In this document: positions 8,103 through 17,053 of the stretch, piece by piece
How the letters are laid out: each line of letters opens with the position of its first letter
How positions within the stretch are numbered: the first letter of the stretch is position 1
NCBI GenBank assembly: GCA_034432635.1
Contig: DAOUBK010000015.1
Location: 1 to 64,000 of the forward strand
Direction: 5' to 3'
DNA length: 64,000 nt
Origin: Roseiflexus sp034432635
Lineage (GTDB): Bacteria; Chloroflexota; Chloroflexia; Chloroflexales; Roseiflexaceae
Position numbers and translations under genes: made by a program
Notes under the pieces: generated by a model
Seen by the model: the letters and a program-made list of their open reading frames with translations, nothing else
Told to the model about the DNA's origin: nothing
Databases searched by the model: none

Positions 8103-8363
8103 TTAGTGGGTACATGGCGTTGCAAAAGGAGTCCCATCGTGGTAGATATTAGCAACAGAATAGACAGGCCAAAATGTTACATTGAAAACAAATCCCACCG
8201 TGGTCCTAAACATTTTCGGTTCTACAAACTCGCCTTGCTCTCTCAATAAATCGTTGCACCTTCCTAACTCATCGCTCTGCTTGAGGTGGAAACCAAGACC
8301 GAGAGCAAAATACACGATCAGAATCACAGAAAAAACAGCAATAATATATTTATTGGTTTTCAT
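8103..8363 (-). CDS. small single-pass membrane protein, probable former cassette gene
   Basis: The protein has 86 residues from ATG 8363, which has GGAGG 7 nt upstream; a longer in-frame start lacks such a site. Residues 5-25 (YIIAVFSVILIVYFALGLGF) are a membrane helix, followed by a charged region and a second hydrophobic stretch (VGFVFNVTFWPVYSVANIY). Two cysteines occur (GRCND, TPCTH). I recognise no family. Codon use is AT-rich compared with neighbours and an attC-like palindrome lies 63 bp past its stop, so it is probably a gene cassette. The function is unknown. Confidence 0.6.
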   Translation of the reverse strand: MKTNKYIIAVFSVILIVYFALGLGFHLKQSDELGRCNDLLREQGEFVEPKMFRTTVGFVFNVTFWPVYSVANIYHDGTPFATPCTH

Positions 8364-8435
8364 CTTAACACCTCCATCCATAGAAAAGGGGCAGCCAGCT
8401 CGTTTGGGTATTTTTCTCAACTCCGTGATTGGTCG

Positions 8436-9206
8436 TCAACGCCCAGGCCCATACACGTGCCACCAATAGACATATGCAGGCCAATCTGGATATGGCCACG
8501 GGTCTAAACGATAGACTTCTGGGTTAGGTTCCCCGCCTGGTGATCCTGTGTAGTTCTGCTCTCTGATGGTGGTAGGTCCTGCAATGAAGGCATGGTCTTT
8601 AGCTGTCTCCGAGAAACCTTATTGCTTGGCCAAAGCAGCATCAAAGGTAACGCCGCGCTCATAATCGCCCTGTAGGATCTCAGCTCCCATCCGCACACCC
8701 TGCCGCCAGCCGTTCCCCAGCCTCATCAAACGCCACCGACCAGAAGTCTTGTTCTGCCTGTTCTTCGCCCTCCAAACAGACCTGCTCCCGATGCGCCTCC
8801 AGCACCGCCTGGCTTTGACCATCGGTCTGCCACACATACACCCGCCCATGAATCAGGCCGCCCGCCCCGCCAGCCGCCGTCCCTCCGGCGCAAGAGCCAG
8901 CGCCTTGAGCAGCTCACGGACTTCGCTGCGCCAGACCGTTTGCCCGGTAACCATATCCCAACTCCGCACCGTGCCGTCGTCCGAGGCCGAGAATAACCGC
9001 TGCCCCTCGGCAGCGAAGACCAAGCCGGTGACCGAATCGGCATGGCCGGGCAAGTCGTACAGCACGTGCGCTCCCTCCACCTGCCAGACCCGTAGAACCG
9101 GCTGCTCGGTACCGAAGGCGCAGTTGGCGCCGCCGACCAACAGCCACCCATCCGGGGAGAACGCCAGACTAAGGCAGAGGTCTTGGATCTGCGGGGAGAA
9201 GCACAA
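8436..9206 (-). pseudogene. decayed WD40-repeat gene fragment
   Basis: From 9206 a WD40 region is readable (LSLAFSPDGWLLVGGAN, VLRVWQVEGAHVLYDLPGHA, GLVFAAEGQRLFSASDDGTV, RSWDMVTGQTVW). A frameshift near 8860 leads into GRVYVWQTDGQSQAVLEAH and SVAFDEAGERLAAGCADG, where a TGA follows. A third frame holds EILQGDYERGVTFDAALAKQ, a TAA, then a tail rich in aromatic residues (DPWPYPDWPAYVYWWHVYG) ending at 8436. The N-terminal part is missing. It is therefore a truncated gene with at least two frameshifts and one stop. Confidence 0.7.
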
Positions 9207-9451
9207 CCTGTGCCGAACGTACCCATCTCACAGATGCGACTGTTCAATGGGCAACCAGGTGCAAGACACTGGCGTTCTCCAGACTGTTAGTGATGGATCA
9301 AACTTCGGCTACCTGGGAAGACCTGGTCTCCGACATGTCCCGACCGCTCAAGACGCTGCACCTGGTGTCCGACACTGCCGGTTGCTGTTGACGCCCACAT
9401 GTACCTGCCATGATGACCAGACTCACAGACCATGGTTGGACAGTTATAGAG
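9207..9451. other. no recognised feature
   Basis: This segment lies between the WD40 remnant and the TPR gene. Short frames exist on both strands but none resembles a known family. It may be further degraded sequence from the decayed region. Confidence 0.4.
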
Positions 9452-10711
9452 CTATTGATGATCGTTGTGCTTCCTGTCACCATGTGACATGGAGACTATC
9501 TTCGTTTTCATCTCCCGGCAATCAATTTCGACCAGCGCCTCTTCAAGGAGCGCCGCAGCGCCATAGTCGCGGTGGGACAGAAAGATGTTGCGTGCACGGA
9601 TCAGGCTATCACGGGCACGATCGAAGCATCCAAGATAGAAGAGAGCGGTTCCCTGATTCGCCAGCAAACGTCCGTACCCGATCAGATCATGATCCTGATC
9701 GCGGTGCGCCAGTACCTCATCGTAGAGCCGAACCGCCTCGATTAAGTGTTCGGACGACGACGCAGCCGAGGAAATCCGCAACGCATTGGCGAGGGTAACC
9801 TGCGCATTGAGCCACTGATCGTAGTGCGTTTTGCAGGAGTACACTCTGAGTGACTCACGCAACGACTGGATTGCCCGCTCGCGGATCACCTGGTTGCCGT
9901 TGCCGGAAGGTGCGAGTGCCAGGAATGTCAGCGCCAGCCGATAGTGCGCCAGCGCATAGAGATCGGGCGTGCGTTCGATTGAGCAGCAGCGTAGCGCCTC
10001 CTGAAACCACTCGTTCGCTTCGACGAGTAATGCGCGCTGTTCATGATAGTGATCCTGACACAGCATTCCCAATCGCAGCAAGAGATATGCGCGCAGATCA
10101 ACGAGTCGACTTCCGGCAGTTAACATTGCTGCATCACGCAATGCGTGTAACGCCGCCGACGATTGACCGGCATTGAGATACACGGTTGCCAGGTGATCGA
10201 GAAGTTGCGCTGCAAATATTGGCGAAATCTGACGCACCTCCTCGATTGCCCGTTGTAATGCAGCAATAGCAGCATCATACTGGTGGCGCGCAAGTGCACC
10301 GGCAGCGTGCGCCGGGAGAACGCATGCAGCTACCTCACCACGCAACGCATCCACAGCGGGCGGCGAGTCGATCAGACCGCCCATATACGCGACAAGATCG
10401 AGGAGTGCAGCCAGATCACCGTTCAACTGCCGACGCAGATGCGGGTATACTTCCGGGTCGCTGCGCAGCACAAAGCGATTGTAGTGTGCCTCCGGCGTCG
10501 AGTCGTTCGCCAGCGCTTGCCACGCTCCCTGTCGGTCTTCCGCCAACGCTAGTGCGTAAAAGCGGAACGGTTCTGGTACCTGTTTGGGCAGACAACCTGT
10601 GAGGAGCGAGGCACACACCTCCTCTCCACCATCAACCGACGGAAGCACAAGATACGCGGTCGGTGGAGGAAAGATGCCTAACGGCTGTGGACGAAGCGAT
10701 AGATGCACCAT
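9452..10711 (-). CDS. TPR-like helical repeat protein
   Basis: The protein has 419 residues from ATG 10711, with GGAGG 4 nt upstream (the longer in-frame start at 10750 has no such site). Residues 120-400 are alpha-helical repeats of the tetratricopeptide type (QYDAAIAALQRAIEEV, QLLDHLATVYLNAGQSSAAL, ALAHYRLALTFLAL, GYGRLLANQGTALFYLG). There is no signal peptide, so it is probably a cytoplasmic scaffold. The gene lies 97 bp downstream of hypA on the same strand, which suggests a link to hydrogenase maturation, but nothing in the protein shows it. Confidence 0.75.
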   Translation of the reverse strand: MVHLSLRPQPLGIFPPPTAYLVLPSVDGGEEVCASLLTGCLPKQVPEPFRFYALALAEDRQGAWQALANDSTPEAHYNRFVLRSDPEVYPHLRRQLNGDLAALLDLVAYMGGLIDSPPAVDALRGEVAACVLPAHAAGALARHQYDAAIAALQRAIEEVRQISPIFAAQLLDHLATVYLNAGQSSAALHALRDAAMLTAGSRLVDLRAYLLLRLGMLCQDHYHEQRALLVEANEWFQEALRCCSIERTPDLYALAHYRLALTFLALAPSGNGNQVIRERAIQSLRESLRVYSCKTHYDQWLNAQVTLANALRISSAASSSEHLIEAVRLYDEVLAHRDQDHDLIGYGRLLANQGTALFYLGCFDRARDSLIRARNIFLSHRDYGAAALLEEALVEIDCREMKTKIVSMSHGDRKHNDHQ

Positions 10712-10808
10712 AGCGCCTCCTCTGGGATTCACCCTGCACTGGTCGAGCATTTAGCTCTATCGCGCCAGGCGCCATTGTCTTTCGCGATTTGTGAGCGCCG
10801 GAAGTAGG

Positions 10809-11180
10809 TCACGACGCTGTGGCTTCCGGCGTATCGTCCTCATACTCCAGCGCTGCCAATTCGATCTCCTGACCTGTCACGATCCGTCGACACGGCGCAT
10901 TGCACTGCGGGCAGCGGAAATTTCGCACATCTGGGAGCGCCACAATTGTGTTGCACGTCTCGCAGTCCACCTGTAACGGAACGTCTTCGATCGCAAGCCG
11001 TGCACCTTCCAGTCGTGTGCCGGTGCTAGCCACCTCAAAGCCAAAGAGGAGAGCATCCCGGACTACCCCGGCAAGAACCCCCAGACGCAGGTGAACAACC
11101 GTCACCCGTGTGACGCCTGCCTTTGCAGCCGCCTCTTCCGCGATTTCTACCAAGCTGTGGGCAATTGACAGTTCGTGCAT
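10809..11180 (-). CDS. hypA: hydrogenase maturation nickel metallochaperone HypA
   Basis: The protein has 123 residues starting MHELSIAHSLVEIA; ATG 11180 was chosen because HypA binds nickel through the N-terminal Met-His, which must be residues 1-2. The zinc site is complete: C73/C76 (CETC) and C90/C93 (CPQC). HypA delivers nickel to NiFe-hydrogenase large subunits together with HypB. The hydrogenase itself is not in the window. The C-terminus carries an acidic tail (LEYEDDTPEA). It is followed on the same strand by the TPR gene. Confidence 0.95.
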   Translation of the reverse strand: MHELSIAHSLVEIAEEAAAKAGVTRVTVVHLRLGVLAGVVRDALLFGFEVASTGTRLEGARLAIEDVPLQVDCETCNTIVALPDVRNFRCPQCNAPCRRIVTGQEIELAALEYEDDTPEATAS

Positions 11181-11376
11181 ATGTGGCGCCAAGTGCACGG
11201 CACGCGAATCCTGGCGATTGCACGCCCGTCAACACCGCGTCGGCAGCCTGTATGGGTCGGTACGGAAACACGCGCTGTACAGAACAATACGGAGATGTGA
11301 CCGATACCTAAATTATAGCCAGCCACTCATATTCAGTCAGGTTAACAAACCACAACCAGGAAAGAGTAAATGACAA

Positions 11377-11484
11377 CTAAGTGCCTGTCCGAAAAATAAA
11401 ATCCCACCCGAGTAGACGAAGGCAATGCCTTCGCCTACTCATCAGATAACCCTATTAGTATGGATTATTCGGATAGGCTCTAAG
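11377..11484. mobile_element. MITE copy 1 (IS5-like ends)
   Basis: The left end CTAAGTGCCTGTCCGAA and the right end, read inverted, CTTAGAGCCTATCCGAA form imperfect terminal repeats. An internal palindrome (GAAGGCAATGCCTTC) lies at its centre. The flanking CTAA fits the YTAR target of IS5-group elements. A second copy in reverse orientation is at 19113-19211. There is no coding capacity. It ends 11 bp from the stop of the MBL gene. The rest of 11181-11376 holds no recognised feature. Confidence 0.75.
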
Positions 11485-11494
11485 TTAGGCGGGA

Positions 11495-12331
11495 TCAGTC
11501 GAACAGTGCCAGTTGTTCGCTGTGCATATCGCTCGACCAGTGCAGCGGAGTACGGCGCGGCAGAGCGGTGACTCTCACGCAGTGCACCCCGGCGAGCGCA
11601 AGAACGCCGCGCACCACCTGCTCGGCGATCTGTGGCGAGTTGGCTTCCTGTGAAAGATGCGCCAGCCAGGCACTCCGACGTCGTCCATCCGTCCCCAGAC
11701 GGGCGAGCAACCTTCCGGCGGCAATGTTGTCGAGGTGACCGGTAGGACTGTAGATGCGCTGCTTGACCACTTCTGCATAAGGTGCGCGCCACAGGCGCTC
11801 CTGATCGTGGTTCGCTTCGATCACCACCAGATCGGCAGGCATCAACCCTTTCACAACAACGTCATCCCACCGCCCCAGGTCGGTTGCAATACCGACACAC
11901 CATCCATCGACGCTGATCGTGTACCCTACTGGCTCGGCAGCATCGTGCGAGACAGGGAAGCTGCCCACGTGAACATCGGCGATCATTGTGGCGGTGCCGG
12001 TTGCCAGTTCCCGCACTGTGACGCCCGTCAAGTCTCGCTCCATTGCCGCCAACGTCGCTTGATTGGCAATCAGCGGAACACCGTAGCGCCGCGCTAGCGA
12101 ACCTGCCGACATTGTGTGATCGCCATGTTCGTGGGTGATCAGAATGGCGCTCAACTGATCGGGAGAAGGACCGCTCCGCATCAGCACCCGCTCGATAGTA
12201 CGCAACGGTACGCCGCAATCGACCAGAAGCGCCGCGTTGCGCGACCGCACCAGCAGCGCATTGCCGCTGCTGCCGGATGCCAGCGAGGTAACTGCGAGTG
12301 TTGCAGGCGAGATGGGATATGCACTGAGCAT
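11495..12331 (-). CDS. MBL-fold metallo-hydrolase of the YycJ/WalJ type
   Basis: The protein has 278 residues. It carries the metallo-beta-lactamase motif THEHGDH (HxHxDH), with SLASGSSGNALLV at the N-terminus and later histidines FPVSHDAAEPVGY and SPTGHLDN that complete the dinuclear metal site. SGSSGN plus the second-domain layout is typical of YycJ-like hydrolases, which act on nucleic acids or cyclic nucleotides. The substrate here is not known. It starts 11 bp after the prs stop, so the two are probably one transcript. The MITE sits immediately past its 3' end. Confidence 0.88.
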   Translation of the reverse strand: MLSAYPISPATLAVTSLASGSSGNALLVRSRNAALLVDCGVPLRTIERVLMRSGPSPDQLSAILITHEHGDHTMSAGSLARRYGVPLIANQATLAAMERDLTGVTVRELATGTATMIADVHVGSFPVSHDAAEPVGYTISVDGWCVGIATDLGRWDDVVVKGLMPADLVVIEANHDQERLWRAPYAEVVKQRIYSPTGHLDNIAAGRLLARLGTDGRRRSAWLAHLSQEANSPQIAEQVVRGVLALAGVHCVRVTALPRRTPLHWSSDMHSEQLALFD

Positions 12332-12342
12332 GGTCGATATGG

Positions 12343-13290
12343 CTATCGCGGAAACAGCACACTGATACTTTCGCGATAATGAATCCGGCGAATCGCTTCA
12401 CCGAAGAGCGACGCCACCGATACGACCTCGACCTGCGGTATCAATGTGACCGGCTGCGTTTCGACAGTGTCGGTAATGAACAACCGCCGGATCGGGCTGT
12501 CTGACAATCGCTCCATTGATCCGCGGGCAAAAACACCGTGCGTCACAGCAGCGTACACTTCTTTTGCCCCACGTACCAGCAGTTGCTCGGCGACTTCGAC
12601 CAGTGTGCCTGCCGAAATGGTGAAATCATCAACGATCAGTGCAGTTTTGCCCGCCACATCACCGATGATCTCGACGATATGCACATGCTCATCGTGAGCA
12701 ACGCGCTCCTTATCGCCAACCGCCATCGAGACGCCAAGATACCGCGCGTACTTGCGGGCTTTCTTTGCAAAACCACTGTCCGGCGCGACAACAATCAGGT
12801 TCTCCAGATTCATTTGCCTGACCCTATCACAGAGCACTGGCAGAGCGTACAGATCGTCCACCGGTATTTTGAAAAAACCCTGAATCTGCGGTGCATGCAG
12901 GTCCATGACCACAATACGGTCGGCGCCTGCAGCTTCGATGGCATCGGCGCAGACCCGTGCACGGATCGAAACGCGCGGTTCGTCCTTCTTGTCCCCTTTG
13001 GCATAACTGAAGAAGGGAACGACTGCTGTCACCGATGCGGCACTGGCACGCTTAAACGCATCAATCCAGAAGAGGAGCTCCATGAAATTGTCGTTGGCGG
13101 GGTAAGCCGTTGATTGCACAATGTAAACATGTCGCCCCCGCACATTTTCTAGGATACGCACAAACAGGTTCCCTTCTGAAAATCGCAACACTTCACATTC
13201 CCCTGGAGTCACTCCCAGGTATGCGCAGATATTTTTCGTCAACTTCGGGCTTCCTGAACCCGGGAAAATGAGCATATCATCAGCGCTCAT
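12343..13290 (-). CDS. prs: ribose-phosphate pyrophosphokinase
   Basis: The protein has 315 residues. It makes PRPP from ribose 5-phosphate and ATP for nucleotide, histidine and tryptophan synthesis. Family features are FSEGNLFVRILENVRGRHVYIVQS near the N-terminus, DLHAPQIQGFF, VAPDSGFAKKARKYA, and the PRPP loop at VDDFTISAGTLV. This loop departs from the bacterial class I form (DDxxDTGGT), and the sequence looks closer to divergent class II/III enzymes, so regulation by phosphate and ADP may differ. ATG 13290 is the only start that keeps the N-terminal motif region intact. Confidence 0.9.
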   Translation of the reverse strand: MSADDMLIFPGSGSPKLTKNICAYLGVTPGECEVLRFSEGNLFVRILENVRGRHVYIVQSTAYPANDNFMELLFWIDAFKRASAASVTAVVPFFSYAKGDKKDEPRVSIRARVCADAIEAAGADRIVVMDLHAPQIQGFFKIPVDDLYALPVLCDRVRQMNLENLIVVAPDSGFAKKARKYARYLGVSMAVGDKERVAHDEHVHIVEIIGDVAGKTALIVDDFTISAGTLVEVAEQLLVRGAKEVYAAVTHGVFARGSMERLSDSPIRRLFITDTVETQPVTLIPQVEVVSVASLFGEAIRRIHYRESISVLFPR

Positions 13291-13534
13291 AGGTTTTGCT
13301 CTCCGCTAACTTCTGGTGCAGAAACCGGCAAACGCCTCACGTATGTTGTGGGGTCTGTCGATCTGCGATACCGGTAGTCAACACATTGCGAGCACTCCAA
13401 TCATGCGTATCAGGGTTGAGTCAGATAGCAGTTATGAGTATACCACGCGCGCTCTGACAACGGCATGCCAGAGGCACCTTGACCATTTCGTTGTTCAGTA
13501 GCATCATGAGAGAATCCGAAGTTGCAACTTCGAA

Positions 13535-13576
13535 CACTGAACGTTGCATGTTGTACGCTGAATGCTGCACCTTGCA
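13535..13576. repeat. heptameric tandem repeat (tract 1)
   Basis: Six consecutive 7-mers follow the pattern NNYTGNA: cactgaa, cgttgca, tgttgta, cgctgaa, tgctgca, ccttgca. The period is exactly 7. It lies in the 396-bp prs-aminotransferase intergenic region (13291-13686), which holds no other gene. Confidence 0.75.
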
Positions 13577-13608
13577 CGCAAAAACGAGGACGGTGCGGGC
13601 AACGACGC

Positions 13609-13664
13609 TTGGTTCTCAGTTCTCGACGCTTGGTTCTCAGTTCGTGGTTCCTGATTCTCGGTTT
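13609..13664. repeat. heptameric tandem repeat (tract 2)
   Basis: Eight consecutive 7-mers, mostly NNNGTTC: ttggttc, tcagttc, tcgacgc, ttggttc, tcagttc, gtggttc, ctgattc, tcggttt. It ends 9 nt before the ribosome site of the aminotransferase gene. Confidence 0.75.
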
Positions 13665-13673
13665 TCTGTCGGT

Positions 13674-13680
13674 AAGGAGG
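13674..13680 (+). promoter_or_regulatory. ribosome binding site that decides an ATA start
   Basis: AAGGAGG is a full anti-16S match. Six nt later the aminotransferase frame reads ATA, while the nearest TTG is 18 nt away and the first ATG is 66 nt away and inside conserved sequence. Confidence 0.6.
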
Positions 13681-13686
13681 ACAACG

Positions 13687-14949
13687 ATATCTCCACGATT
13701 GGCGATCAACTGCGGCGAACGTACCGTAAAGACACCGCTGCCCCCCATGTTTCCCGGCGGTATGCGGATCGGTGTCGAAGAAGAACAGACAGTGCTCAAT
13801 GTGCTACGTAGCAAACGTCTCTTTCGCTACTACGGTCCTGTGTCGGGTCTCTCACAGACTGACCTGTTCGAGCAGGAATTTGCCGCTCATATGGGCACAG
13901 CATATGCGCTAGCGGTATCGTCTGGTACAGCGGCGTTGATGTGCGCTATGGCAGGTCTCGGCATCGGATCGGGCGATGAGGTGATCGTTCCGGCGTACAC
14001 CTGGATTGCCACTGCTTCAGCAGCCGTTGCCCTCGGCGCCGTTCCGGCGCTCGCCGAGATCGATGCATCGTTGACGATCGACTCAGCAGATGTGGAACGC
14101 AAGATAACCCCCTGCACCCGCGCAATTGTGGCAGTCCACATGCGTGGTTCCCCCTGCCAGATGAACCTGCTGACCGACGTGGCAAGGCGCTATGGTGTGG
14201 CGCTGATTGAAGATACGGCTCAGGCGACTGGTGCAAGTTTCTACGACAGGTGTCTCGGCTCGTGGGGTGATGCTGGCGCTTTCAGCCTGCAATTCAACAA
14301 GATCACCACATCCGGCGAGGGCGGGGTGCTGATCACCAACGATCAAGCACTCTACAAATGCGCAATCATGTGCCACGATGTCGTTGGCAGTCAGCGTCAC
14401 CATATTCCGTCAGACGAAATCATACCGGGGATCAATTTCCGCATGGGCGAACTCCAGACGGCAGTTGCACTGGTGCAACTCGGCAGGCTGGAGCGACTCC
14501 TTGCCGACATGCGTCGTGACCACGCTGCCATAACTGAGCGTATTGCGGATCATGTGCGGGCATCCGGGTCGACTTTTCGCCGTCTCAACGATCCGGCTGG
14601 CGACGCCGGACTTGCGCTGATTGTGCTGCTTCCCACTGATAAACGTGCACGCTGGGGGGTTGAAGCATTGCACGCCAAGGGGGTTGGAGCAAAGGTGCTC
14701 TACCACTCCGATATTGAAGATTATCACGTCTACTGCTTCTGGGCGCCGATCATGAACCAGAAAACCTGGTCGGAACGGGGCAGTCCCTGGCGCTGGGTGT
14801 CGCACACCATTGCGTATATGCGTAATATGTGTCCCCGCTCGCTCGACCTGTTGAGCCGTTCGGTACATATCGATGTCAGCCCTGATCTGAGCGAGACGCA
14901 GGTCGAGAAAGTCTCTGAGGCACTGAAGAAAGCGCCGGAGGCGCTGTGA
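13687..14949 (+). CDS. DegT/DnrJ/EryC1/StrS-family PLP aminotransferase
   Basis: The protein has 420 residues if translation starts at ATA 13687. Family landmarks are PPMFPGGMRIGVEEE, ALAVSSGTAALMCAM, DEVIVPAYTW, ALIEDTAQATG and the PLP lysine in FNKITTSGEGG. Members transaminate keto-sugars or make 3-amino-5-hydroxybenzoate-like and aminocyclitol products. The substrate here is unclear. Conserved sequence begins at SPRLAINCGERTVKTPLPP, so any ATG start would truncate the fold. The frame remains open 165 nt further upstream, but that part is the heptamer repeat and is probably not translated. It overlaps the next gene by 4 bp (GTGA), implying one operon. Confidence 0.82.
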   Translation: MSPRLAINCGERTVKTPLPPMFPGGMRIGVEEEQTVLNVLRSKRLFRYYGPVSGLSQTDLFEQEFAAHMGTAYALAVSSGTAALMCAMAGLGIGSGDEVIVPAYTWIATASAAVALGAVPALAEIDASLTIDSADVERKITPCTRAIVAVHMRGSPCQMNLLTDVARRYGVALIEDTAQATGASFYDRCLGSWGDAGAFSLQFNKITTSGEGGVLITNDQALYKCAIMCHDVVGSQRHHIPSDEIIPGINFRMGELQTAVALVQLGRLERLLADMRRDHAAITERIADHVRASGSTFRRLNDPAGDAGLALIVLLPTDKRARWGVEALHAKGVGAKVLYHSDIEDYHVYCFWAPIMNQKTWSERGSPWRWVSHTIAYMRNMCPRSLDLLSRSVHIDVSPDLSETQVEKVSEALKKAPEAL

Positions 14950-16295
14950 GCAGTTATGATGTCGTGATCTGCGGTGCAGGCATTGCCGGCATCGCTGCTG
15001 CCGATGCGTTGACAGCACGTGGCGCCTCGGTGCTGCTGGTTGACGAGCGTCCGCCGCTCTCGCTCACCAGCGACAAGTCGAGCGAGTGCTATCGTAACTG
15101 GTGGCCCGGTCCCGACGATGCGATGATCGCACTGATGAACCGTAGCATTGACCTTATTGAAGCGCTGGCTCTTGAGACGCAGAATGCCATTGCGCTCAAC
15201 CGGCGCGGATACCTGTATGTGACAGTCGACCCGGATCGCGTGGCGCTGCTGCGTCGTGCAGGGGAAGAGGCGGCTGCGCTGGGAGCAGGGGCGTTGCGGA
15301 TCCACACGAGCGCCGACACGTATACCTCACATTCTGCTCACGGTTTTACAGCGCAGCCCGATGGCGCGGATCTGATCCTCAGCAAGGACGTGCTACAGCG
15401 CACTTTTCCCTATCTGACCGAAACCACCGCTGCTGCGTTGCATGCGCGACGCTGCGGCTGGTTGAGCGCGCAGCAACTCGGCATGACATTGCTGGAACGG
15501 GTGCGTCGGCGTGGTGCGCAACTGGTACGTACCCGCGTCGAAGCCGTTGATGTGAAGGATGGGCGGGTAGCGGCAGTGTGGCTCGATTCCCGGCGCGTTG
15601 TGACGGAAGGATTCGTCAATGCCGCAGGACCGTTTCTGCGCCGGGTTGGACGCATGGTTGGCGTCGATCTGCCGGTCTTCTCGGAGCGCCATCTGAAGGT
15701 TGCATTCGAGGATCATCTGAGCATCATTCCGCGTGATGCACCATTGCTCATTTGCGCTGATCCCCAGATCATTGCCTGGACCGACGACGAGCGTGCTATG
15801 CTTGCCGATGACTCGGAAGCGCATCCGCTCCTGGACGTGCTTCCGGCTGGAGCGCACTGTCGTCCAGAAGGCGGAACCGGAAGCACGTGGGTTATTGCGC
15901 TGTGGGCATACGATGCCGCGCCGGTCGAAGAAACTTTTCCATTACCATCCGCACCCTATTTCTTCGATGTAACGCTACGGGGTCTCACACGCATCATCCC
16001 GGATCTCGAAGCATATGTCCACCGTCCCCCACGTCCAACCATCGACGGCGGTTATTACACCAAAACACGCGAAAACCGTCCGTTGATCGGTCCGACAGGT
16101 CCGCGTGGTTCATTCATCATGGGCGCCTTTTCGGGATATGGGATCATGGCGGCTTGCGGTGCAGCAGACATACTGGCAGCGCACATCAGCGGCGAAACGT
16201 TGCCCGCCTGGGCAGCAGCGTTCCATCCTGCACGCTACGCCGATCCTGCCTATCGCGCCCTGCTCGATTCCTGGAATGATACCGGGCAACTGTAA
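14946..16295 (+). CDS. FAD-dependent oxidoreductase of the D-amino-acid oxidase family
   Basis: The protein has 449 residues from GTG 14946, which overlaps the aminotransferase stop. The N-terminal dinucleotide fold is VVICGAGIAGIAAADALTARG with LLVDE closing the Rossmann motif. The C-terminal NRPLIGPTGPRGSFIMGAFSGYGIM is the FAD-binding end of the DAO/GlpD superfamily. Translational coupling to an aminotransferase suggests the two act on the same amine, perhaps making or removing an amino group in a secondary or sugar pathway. There is no signal peptide, so it is cytoplasmic. Confidence 0.85.
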   Translation: MSSYDVVICGAGIAGIAAADALTARGASVLLVDERPPLSLTSDKSSECYRNWWPGPDDAMIALMNRSIDLIEALALETQNAIALNRRGYLYVTVDPDRVALLRRAGEEAAALGAGALRIHTSADTYTSHSAHGFTAQPDGADLILSKDVLQRTFPYLTETTAAALHARRCGWLSAQQLGMTLLERVRRRGAQLVRTRVEAVDVKDGRVAAVWLDSRRVVTEGFVNAAGPFLRRVGRMVGVDLPVFSERHLKVAFEDHLSIIPRDAPLLICADPQIIAWTDDERAMLADDSEAHPLLDVLPAGAHCRPEGGTGSTWVIALWAYDAAPVEETFPLPSAPYFFDVTLRGLTRIIPDLEAYVHRPPRPTIDGGYYTKTRENRPLIGPTGPRGSFIMGAFSGYGIMAACGAADILAAHISGETLPAWAAAFHPARYADPAYRALLDSWNDTGQL

Positions 16296-16443
16296 TTATC
16301 AGCCCACGAGGATTTGGATTACACGTCAGCGAAGGCACGGATGATGTCAGGACATTGCGCAGACGAGTTTAGTTCCAATCTCACCGATGCAGGGCGTAGA
16401 AATAGCGCGCAACAATGCTGAAGGTGGTGTACAATACAGGTGT

Positions 16444-17049
16444 ATGGAAGAGCGAAGGCGACAATCAGGTATCAACTGGGGATCGATCATCGGCTGGCTG
16501 ATCTTCTTCGCCGTGATCGCCGGGGGACCCTTGCTGAACACGCTGCAAAACGTGCTCGGCGGCATGGTACGTATACCTGCGGGGCTGTTGCCATTCATTA
16601 TTCTGGGGCTGGTCATCCTGGGGGCGCTGGTATCGGTGATTCGTGGAATCACCCGCCGAAGCGAAAGCCCCACTCCTGCCGATCGCGCGACATCCCGACC
16701 TCAACCGGCACGTTCACCATTCCCATCTTCTGACCAGCCTTCAACGTACGATGATGACCGGAGTCTGCCGCAGTCGGTGCGCTCGCCATTCCCACCATCT
16801 TATCAACCATCGACGTATCACGATACTTTCAACCAGCCACAGTCGGTGCGCTCACCATTCCCATCGTCGGCGCCCGATATGGAATGGATCCAGAGCCAGG
16901 CGCGCCGCATGTTGCCGTCTGATCAACCCACGCTTCCTTCTGCGCCACGGTTCGATCCGGTCATCAGTCCGCTGGGGGTAACCGTCGGTATTATCGGGCT
17001 GATTCTTCTGGTCGGAATAGCGCTCTACATCTTCAGCGTTACACCATAG
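16444..17049 (+). CDS. membrane protein with proline-serine repeats, unknown function
   Basis: The protein has 201 residues from ATG 16444 (MEERRRQSG); an upstream in-frame ATG at 16387 adds a non-hydrophobic leader and is less likely. Two membrane helices lie near residues 11-60 (IIGWLIFFAVIAGGPLL, LLPFIILGLVILGALVSV) and one at the C-terminus (VTVGIIGLILLVGIALYIF). Between them is a cytoplasmic or lumenal stretch with three near-repeats of (Q/A)(S/P)(V/A)RSPFPxS. No family is recognised. It ends 4 bp before the methyltransferase start. Confidence 0.6.
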   Translation: MEERRRQSGINWGSIIGWLIFFAVIAGGPLLNTLQNVLGGMVRIPAGLLPFIILGLVILGALVSVIRGITRRSESPTPADRATSRPQPARSPFPSSDQPSTYDDDRSLPQSVRSPFPPSYQPSTYHDTFNQPQSVRSPFPSSAPDMEWIQSQARRMLPSDQPTLPSAPRFDPVISPLGVTVGIIGLILLVGIALYIFSVTP

Positions 17050-17053
17050 CGCC

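Noticed and set aside
9260..9451. Possible transposase or pilin fragment
   Set aside because: Short plus-strand matches (WTVIELLMIVV) are too brief; no frame extends into a recognisable domain.
8749..9798. Plus-strand frame of 349 codons
   Set aside because: It overlaps the WD40 remnant and the TPR gene on the opposite strand, with no motif.
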